Source: Gammaproteobacteria bacterium
GTDB lineage: Bacteria; Pseudomonadota; Gammaproteobacteria; Steroidobacterales; Steroidobacteraceae
Direction of reading: 5' to 3'
DNA: 10,534 nt
Assembly (NCBI GenBank): GCA_028293725.1
Contig: JAQGOE010000282.1
Span: 1-10,534, forward strand
In this document: in pieces, positions 6,260 to 10,534 of the stretch
Layout of the letters: each line of letters begins with the position of its first letter
Position numbering within the stretch: position 1 is the stretch's first letter
The notes under the pieces: model-generated
The model's database searches: none
What the model was told of the DNA's origin: nothing
Seen by the model: only the letters and a program-made list of their open reading frames with translations
Position numbers and translations under genes: made by a program

Positions 6260-7108
6260 ATGCGAACCCGCGCCATGAATGACCTAGTGGTTGGCGAGCA
6301 CGATGTGCTCTCGTTCCTGAAGCCCGACACCCTGCTCGGCGCTCTCGTTTACCTGGTGGTGTTTCTGTTCGTGGCCATGCTGCTCTCGCGGACCTTGCGA
6401 ACCGTGGTGCACGCGGCCATGACCCGGAAGGGTCACATTGACCGGACCACCATCAGTTTCATGCAGCAGTTTGGCACTGTGCTGATCTGGGTGATTGCTC
6501 TCATTCTCTACGCGCACCTGATTCCCGTGTTGCGCTCGATGGGCACGGCACTCCTGGCTGGCGCGAGTATCGCTTCTGTTGTCATAGGTCTCGCCGCGCA
6601 GAGCACCTTGGGCAATCTGGTCGCCGGGATTTCGATCACGATTTACCGGCCGTTCCGATTGGGCGACACCATCCAGGTGGCGGCGCCCACGGGCACTGAG
6701 ATCGGCGTGGTCGAACTGCTGTCACTCGGTTACACAACACTACGCACGGCTGACGGACGACTCATCGTGGTTCCCAACGCGCTCGCCGCGAGTCAGGTGT
6801 CGATCAATCTGAGTTCCAACTACGCGCCGTGGCCACTGACGATTGTTATTCGCGTGAGTCGCGACGCGGACCTCGAGGCGGCGCAGAAGCTCGCCGTCAC
6901 TGTGGCCAAAGAGACTGCGGATGAGAAGGCGGTGCTGGGCTGCTTTCTGACCAAGGTCGAGGCAACCGCCGCGGTGCTCGAATTGCGGGTGCGGGCGCCT
7001 GATGCCGCCGGCCGGGATATGTTGCGTGCGGCTTTGCTCGTGAAGTTGGCGCGGCGGTTTACGGAGGCCGGGTTGGCAACGGGGGCGGAGCGACCGAGTT
7101 TCTCGTAG
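6260..7108 (+). CDS. Small-conductance mechanosensitive channel, MscS family
   Basis: An inner-membrane channel expected to open under membrane tension and release solutes on hypo-osmotic shock. The 282 residues are close to E. coli MscS (286). Three transmembrane segments can be read: TM1 about 25-43, TM2 about 71-88, and the pore helix TM3 about 96-128 with the small-residue pattern GASIASVVIGLAAQSTLGNL. YRPFRLGDTI follows, the MscS signature before the beta domain, then VVPNA and the alpha/beta vestibule. The C-terminus is slightly shorter than in E. coli. Two in-frame ATGs compete, 6260 and 6275 (MNDLVV); neither has a clear Shine-Dalgarno, and I keep the first. It stands alone, with 127-bp and 132-bp spacers, so it is probably its own transcript. 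I assign the family but not the paralogue. Confidence 0.93.
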   Translation: MRTRAMNDLVVGEHDVLSFLKPDTLLGALVYLVVFLFVAMLLSRTLRTVVHAAMTRKGHIDRTTISFMQQFGTVLIWVIALILYAHLIPVLRSMGTALLAGASIASVVIGLAAQSTLGNLVAGISITIYRPFRLGDTIQVAAPTGTEIGVVELLSLGYTTLRTADGRLIVVPNALAASQVSINLSSNYAPWPLTIVIRVSRDADLEAAQKLAVTVAKETADEKAVLGCFLTKVEATAAVLELRVRAPDAAGRDMLRAALLVKLARRFTEAGLATGAERPSFS

Positions 7109-7240
7109 CGATCGACCTGCGCACGTTGGCCCTGGGGTGCGCGGCCCGATGCCGTCACGCCGCTCCCTAGCGCACCTTGACCAAACGTTGCGGTTCCTTC
7201 AGCTTTCGCCGCGGGTACAGGTCATCCGGGGTGGTTGGAC

Positions 7241-9016
7241 ATGAGTCGATCGGGGATACGAATTGCCTTGACGCTGGCGGCCGTCGCTGCCCTCTCGGGC
7301 ACTCTTCAGAGCTGCGATACTCGCGGCGGCGCTCATGAAACGGCCGCTGCTACTGAAGGCACCACTTTCGCCGTCGGGTTTCCCACCGCACGCAGCGCCA
7401 AGCCTCTCGATGGCCGCGTCATCCTGCTGCTGAGCCGGGATTTCTCCCGCGAGCCGCGCTCTCACGTGGCGCCGAACGAGCCTCTCGCGAGCCCCTATCT
7501 TTTCGGTCTCACCGTGGACGGTCTCGCGCCCGGCACCAAGGCGGTTGTCGACGACACCGCCTTTGGCTGGCCCGCGACGCATCTGTCGGCCATTCCGGCT
7601 GGCGACTACTTCGTGCAGGCAGTGCTGAATCGCTACGAGGAGTTCCACATGGCCGACGGGCGCACCTTGAAATTGCCGCCCGACAAGGGCGAAGGCCAGC
7701 AGTGGTGGCACAAGCCAGGGAATCTGTACTCGACGCCCGTCAAACTCCACATCGACCCGGCGCATCCTGTCAGAACCGACCTGGTGCTCGATCAGGAAAT
7801 GCCGGCCATCGCCGCGCCCAAGGACACGGAGTTCGTCCGCCACATCCAGATCAAGAGCGAGTTGCTGTCGAAATTCTGGGGACGCGACGTCTACCTTGGC
7901 GCGCACGTGTTGGTCCCGAAGGGCTTCGATGCGCACCCGCAAGCGCACTTTCCGCTCATGGTTTTTCATGGCCACTTCCCGGACGACATCTCGGAGTTCC
8001 GTGACACGCCGCCGGACCCGAATCTGAAGCCCGAATATTCCAACCGCTTCCATCTCGCGGGTTACAACATCATCGAGCAGAAGGAAGCGTACGCCTTCTA
8101 TCAGAAGTGGATCTCTGCCGATTTCCCACGCTTCCTGGTCGTCGAGATCGAGCACGCGAACCCCTTCTACGACGACAGTTATGCAGTCAACTCAGCCAAC
8201 CTCGGCCCTTATGGCGATGCCATCAACAACGAGCTCATTCCGGAGATCGAGCGGCGCTTCCGCGGCATTGGTGCGGGTTGGGCGCGCTTCACGTACGGTG
8301 GCTCGACGGGTGGGTGGGAGGCGCTCGCTACACAGGTCTTCTACCCTGACATGTACAACGGTGCCTTCGCTGCCTGCCCGGATCCCATCGACTTCCGCGC
8401 CTATACCGTGATCAACCTTTACGACGATAAAAACGCCTATACCCTCAAAGGTGAGGCGTCGAACGTCGAGCGGCCGGCATTCCGCAACTACCTCGGCGAG
8501 GTGTTCGCTACCCAGCGCGACGAGAACTACATGGAGTTGACCCAGGGGGATCGCAGCCGTTCTGGAGGTCAATACGACATCTGGCAGGCCGTGTTCGGGC
8601 CCGTGGGCGCTGACGGTTACCCGAAGCCTATCTTCGACAAAGTTACTGGCGATATCGATCCGATGGTGGCGGCCTATTGGCGCGAGCATTACGACCTGTC
8701 GAACATCATTGCGCGTGATTGGGCGACACTGGCTCCCAAACTCAAGGGCAAGATCCACGTCTACGTGGGCAGCGGCGACAACTACTACCTCACGGACTCG
8801 GTGTACTTCGCGCAGGAGCGTTTCGAATCGCTCGAACCGAAGTATGACGGGACGGTGGCCTATGGCGACCGGGCCGAGCATTGTTGGAATGGCGACCCGA
8901 AGCAGCCCAACGCCTATTCGCGGCTGCATTACGACTATCAGTATCTGCCGCTCATCCTGCAGCGGATCACTGCGTCGGCGCCGAAGGGCGCGGACCTGAA
9001 GAGCTGGCGCTACTAG
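7241..9016 (+). CDS. Probable lipoprotein with esterase-type alpha/beta-hydrolase domain
   Basis: A 591-residue exported protein. A hydrophobic signal (ALTLAAVAALSGTLQSC) ends in a lipobox-like LQSC; Gln at -2 is uncommon, so a soluble periplasmic form is possible. Residues about 35-200 look like a beta-rich domain (DGRVILLLSRDF, PAGDYFVQAVLNRYEEFH). The C-terminal part resembles putative esterases of the esterase D/Fes type: LMVFHGHFPDD, the nucleophile elbow YGGSTGGW with Ser355, Asp513 in GSGDNYYLTDS, and His547 in RAEHCWNGD, giving a candidate Ser-Asp-His triad in the right order. The substrate is unknown. ATG 7241 is preferred over an in-frame TTG at 7235 because of a GGGGTGG Shine-Dalgarno-like run 6-8 nt upstream and the better signal-peptide start. 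A TTGACC -35-like box at 7177-7182 lacks a good -10. Neighbours do not indicate a pathway. Confidence 0.82.
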   Translation: MSRSGIRIALTLAAVAALSGTLQSCDTRGGAHETAAATEGTTFAVGFPTARSAKPLDGRVILLLSRDFSREPRSHVAPNEPLASPYLFGLTVDGLAPGTKAVVDDTAFGWPATHLSAIPAGDYFVQAVLNRYEEFHMADGRTLKLPPDKGEGQQWWHKPGNLYSTPVKLHIDPAHPVRTDLVLDQEMPAIAAPKDTEFVRHIQIKSELLSKFWGRDVYLGAHVLVPKGFDAHPQAHFPLMVFHGHFPDDISEFRDTPPDPNLKPEYSNRFHLAGYNIIEQKEAYAFYQKWISADFPRFLVVEIEHANPFYDDSYAVNSANLGPYGDAINNELIPEIERRFRGIGAGWARFTYGGSTGGWEALATQVFYPDMYNGAFAACPDPIDFRAYTVINLYDDKNAYTLKGEASNVERPAFRNYLGEVFATQRDENYMELTQGDRSRSGGQYDIWQAVFGPVGADGYPKPIFDKVTGDIDPMVAAYWREHYDLSNIIARDWATLAPKLKGKIHVYVGSGDNYYLTDSVYFAQERFESLEPKYDGTVAYGDRAEHCWNGDPKQPNAYSRLHYDYQYLPLILQRITASAPKGADLKSWRY

Positions 9017-9171
9017 AACGGCTCCAAAACAATTTGTTACTTTTGTTGGGGATTCTTTAGTTCGCTAGCCGCGGGCGGTGACTCGACTTCACTTGCCGGG
9101 GCGTCCGCCGACGGCGCAGAATTGGATTTGGGTCGGCGATCTGCCGCCCGCGCCATCGCAGGGAGTTGCTT

Positions 9172-9990
9172 ATGTTGCGGCGAGCTATCGTCCTCGGCTT
9201 GGTGTTCGTCCCGGCTCTCATCGGGACTTCAGTCGCGGTTGCCGGCCTCCCGTATTTCGCTAAGGACCCACCTCAAATTGCAGGTGCGCCATATTCCGCG
9301 GTGGCCACGACGCAATCCACAACCGAGTTTTCCGATGGCAACCGCATCGTGCGGTCCAACACCGTGCGTTTCTTCAGAGATGGACAGGGGCGCACGCGAA
9401 CTGAGCGTGGGGTTAGTGGAGAGGGCGAGGAGCTCACGGCCCAGCCCAATCCGACGATCATGATCCACGATCCGGTGGGCGGCCGGTTCTACATCCTCAA
9501 TCCGCAGAACAAGACCGCGATTGTCTACAAGATGCCCAGCCGCGGTAATGGCGCCCTCTCGACGACCGCCCCGCAGGAACCGATACCGGGGTATGCGTTA
9601 ATGGGATTGGGGATGGCGATTGGGGCTGGCGCCTTCACCGAGGCGTCCTCGGCTGAGACGTCCTTGGGGCAGAAAGTTATCAGCGGCGTGAGCACCACAG
9701 GCAGGCGTATCGTTAGGACGATCCCAAGCGGAGTGCTCGGGAATGAAAAGCCGATCATCAGTACGTTCGAGGAGTGGCGCAGCCCCGACCTCGGCGTCCC
9801 GGTACAGATTAGTCAGAAGAGCTCCGTCGGCGGCGTCGTAACGCTGAATCTCTCGCAGGTGGTGCGCGCCGAGCCGGATCCAACTCTGTTTGCCCCGCCC
9901 GCTGACTACGCCGTGCATGATGTGAGCATGTCGATGGCTACTGGGGTGACGACATCGGGCTCGACAGTTACGGCCGCCAAGCAGCCTTAA
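9172..9990 (+). CDS. Secreted protein of unknown function
   Basis: A 272-residue protein with a clear signal peptide (MLRRAIVLGLVFVPALIGTSVAVAG) and no other membrane segment except a weak Gly/Ala-rich hydrophobic stretch (GYALMGLGMAIGAGAF). The mature part contains GNRIVRSNTVRFFRDGQGRTRTE, IHDPVGGRFYILNP and, near the C-terminus, TIPSGVLGNEKPIISTFEEW, SPDLGVPV and RAEPDPTLFAPPADY. These recall a group of uncharacterised secreted proteins I associate with Acidobacteria and other soil bacteria. I know of no assigned function and propose none. No cysteine or obvious catalytic motif is visible. ATG 9172 is chosen because AGGGAG (9160-9165) is an excellent Shine-Dalgarno at 6-nt spacing; an upstream in-frame TTG at 9166 overlaps that spacing. 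The gene ends on the stop codon it shares with the convergent coiled-coil gene. Confidence 0.82.
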   Translation: MLRRAIVLGLVFVPALIGTSVAVAGLPYFAKDPPQIAGAPYSAVATTQSTTEFSDGNRIVRSNTVRFFRDGQGRTRTERGVSGEGEELTAQPNPTIMIHDPVGGRFYILNPQNKTAIVYKMPSRGNGALSTTAPQEPIPGYALMGLGMAIGAGAFTEASSAETSLGQKVISGVSTTGRRIVRTIPSGVLGNEKPIISTFEEWRSPDLGVPVQISQKSSVGGVVTLNLSQVVRAEPDPTLFAPPADYAVHDVSMSMATGVTTSGSTVTAAKQP

Positions 9991-10208
9991 CGTGTCCGCT
10001 CGAATTTGGCAGTGAGCTTCTGATCGACAGCATCGATCCTGCCGGAGAGCCATTCCTTCACTGCGTCGATCCTGTCGTCCAGCCGTCGTATATCGGCTTT
10101 TATTTCGGAAACATCTGACTGGATGTGCTCCACGCTCGACTCGAGTCTTGCTAGTCGCTCTTCCACCGAAACGTTCTTGAATTCAAAATTTCGTGCTGGC
10201 ATTCCCAC
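9987..10208 (-). CDS. Small coiled-coil protein of unknown function
   Basis: A 73-residue, highly charged cytoplasmic protein without membrane segment or cysteine. From about residue 14 to 66 hydrophobic residues recur in heptads (LARLESSVEHIQSDVSEI, RLDDRIDAVKEWLS, IDAVDQKLTAKF), predicting a long, probably oligomeric coiled coil. Similar short proteins are annotated variously as hypothetical or XhlA/DUF1640-like; I assign no family. GTG 10208 is preferred because AGGA lies 9 nt upstream; the alternative ATG 10202 would be 15 nt away. Its TAA (9989-9987) overlaps the TAA of the plus-strand secreted protein (9988-9990). The regular heptad pattern argues that this is a real gene despite its size. 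Confidence 0.65.
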   Translation of the reverse strand: MGMPARNFEFKNVSVEERLARLESSVEHIQSDVSEIKADIRRLDDRIDAVKEWLSGRIDAVDQKLTAKFERTR

Positions 10209-10244
10209 GTGAGATAGTCCTGTTGCGCGCGGAAGTGATCTGGA

Positions 10245-10300
10245 TGACGTATATAGTACTACGGTTAAAATATGGATCGCTAGCGAGAAGTTGGTTTTAA
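10245..10300 (-). promoter_or_regulatory. AT-rich promoter-like island upstream of the coiled-coil gene
   Basis: This stretch is strikingly AT-rich against the GC-rich surroundings. On the minus strand it offers TACTAT/TATATA as -10-like boxes (10258-10249), but no good -35 at 16-18 nt. It also contains the 8-bp palindrome TAGTACTA and the 10-bp palindrome TCGCTAGCGA (10277-10286), which could be operator half-sites. It most plausibly drives the 73-residue coiled-coil gene. Confidence 0.3.
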
Positions 10301-10330
10301 ATTGTTGAGAGGCGGCGATTCAACAATGAT

Positions 10331-10361
10331 CGCGTGCTTTTATCGCGTGGAAAAGCACGCG
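10331..10361. terminator. Perfect 11-bp-arm hairpin between the LysR and coiled-coil genes
   Basis: CGCGTGCTTTT (10331-10341) and AAAAGCACGCG (10351-10361) are exact reverse complements around the 9-nt loop ATCGCGTGG. The hairpin begins 39 bp beyond the LysR stop codon on the minus strand, the expected place for its terminator. Only a partial U-run follows on that strand (ATCATTGTTG), so intrinsic termination would be weak. An operator or RNA-processing site is an alternative. Confidence 0.5.
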
Positions 10362-10400
10362 GGGCTGGACGTGAATTCGGACGGTCAGTTCGACGCTGCG

Positions 10401-10534
10401 TTAAGCCGCCGCGACTTCCTCGCTGAGCCAGCGAGAGAATTCTCGCACGGGGTAGTAATCCCGCTTGCGCTCGGGATACACGAAGTAATAAGCCGACTCA
10501 CTGGTCACGCCAGGTCCAATACGCACGAGTGACC
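10401..10534 (-). CDS. LysR-family transcriptional regulator, C-terminal end (5' part outside window)
   Basis: Reading the minus strand from the right edge, one frame is open for 43 codons to a TAA at 10403-10401 and contains GVTSESAYYFVYPE followed by VREFSRWLSEEVAAA. This is the typical end of the substrate-binding domain of GcvA-type LysR regulators: a Gly-x-Tyr-Tyr-like strand with a YxxYPE motif, then the final helix FRxWLxEE. Only about 15% of a roughly 300-residue protein is visible, so the DNA-binding domain, target and effector cannot be judged. A 76-codon plus-strand frame over the same bases is its antisense shadow. The coiled-coil gene lies 192 bp downstream on the same strand, separated by a hairpin. 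Confidence 0.85.
   Translation of the reverse strand, partial: SLVRIGPGVTSESAYYFVYPERKRDYYPVREFSRWLSEEVAAA

Noticed and set aside
7177..7206. Sigma-70 promoter upstream of the esterase-like gene
   Set aside because: TTGACC is a good -35, but nothing resembling TATAAT lies 16-18 nt downstream.
7199..8155. 318-codon minus-strand frame over the esterase-like gene
   Set aside because: Charged Arg/Val/Glu-rich composition typical of antisense translation; no domain, and the plus-strand gene has a signal peptide and catalytic motifs.
8192..8929. 245-codon minus-strand frame over the esterase-like gene
   Set aside because: It covers the Ser/Asp/His motifs of the sense gene in antisense; no independent support.
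9022..9050. Terminator after the esterase-like gene (CAAAA...TTTTG around 9027-9047)
   Set aside because: The stem is A/T-only, five bases long with an 11-nt loop, and the run that follows is not T-rich enough.
10302..10532. 76-codon plus-strand open frame at the right edge
   Set aside because: It is antisense to a recognisable LysR C-terminus on the minus strand, its start overlaps spacer with hairpins, and its product resembles nothing.

Overview
The window is GC-rich, densely coded chromosomal DNA from a proteobacterium, most likely a gammaproteobacterium. The evidence is the xerD-dsbC gene order (also found in E. coli), a 324-residue CysB that aligns with the enterobacterial protein almost without gaps, and an Azotobacter FdI-type 7Fe ferredoxin. 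A soil or freshwater lineage near Steroidobacteraceae/Nevskiales fits the secreted-protein content, but that placement is inference. I see no insertion sequence, prophage, CRISPR array, rRNA or tRNA.

Layout, left to right. The C-terminal part of xerD (1-356, +) is followed by dsbC (453-1256, +), which meets the 7Fe ferredoxin gene fdxA (1263-1586, -) tail to tail with only 6 bp between. A 196-bp spacer with three abutting hairpins separates fdxA from a minus-strand pair, probably one transcript: a lipoprotein phospholipase D/cardiolipin-synthase-like gene (2361-3758) and, 32 bp downstream, a zinc-ribbon Nudix hydrolase (1783-2328). A 75-bp divergent spacer leads to cysB (3834-4808, +, GTG start). 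Next, all on the plus strand with separate spacers of about 125-185 bp, come a GGDEF protein with a degenerate receiver domain (4993-6132), an MscS-type mechanosensitive channel (6260-7108), a 591-residue probable lipoprotein with an esterase-type alpha/beta-hydrolase domain (7241-9016), and a secreted protein of unknown function (9172-9990). The last of these shares its stop-codon bases with a convergent small coiled-coil protein gene (9987-10208, -). The window ends inside the C-terminus of a LysR-family regulator on the minus strand (10401-10534), preceded in the spacer by a perfect 11-bp-arm inverted repeat.

The genes do not form one pathway. They are housekeeping (XerD, DsbC, FdxA, CysB), envelope and stress functions (PLD-like enzyme, MscS, Nudix) and signalling (GGDEF). 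I found no convincing new multi-gene system. The items most worth a second look are the unusual GGDEF protein and two N4-spaced inverted repeats upstream of it, the large esterase-like lipoprotein, the secreted orphan protein, and the structured spacers at 379-447, 1689-1744 and 10331-10361. Many starts in the window lack a clear Shine-Dalgarno sequence, so several start calls rest on family length and alignment.
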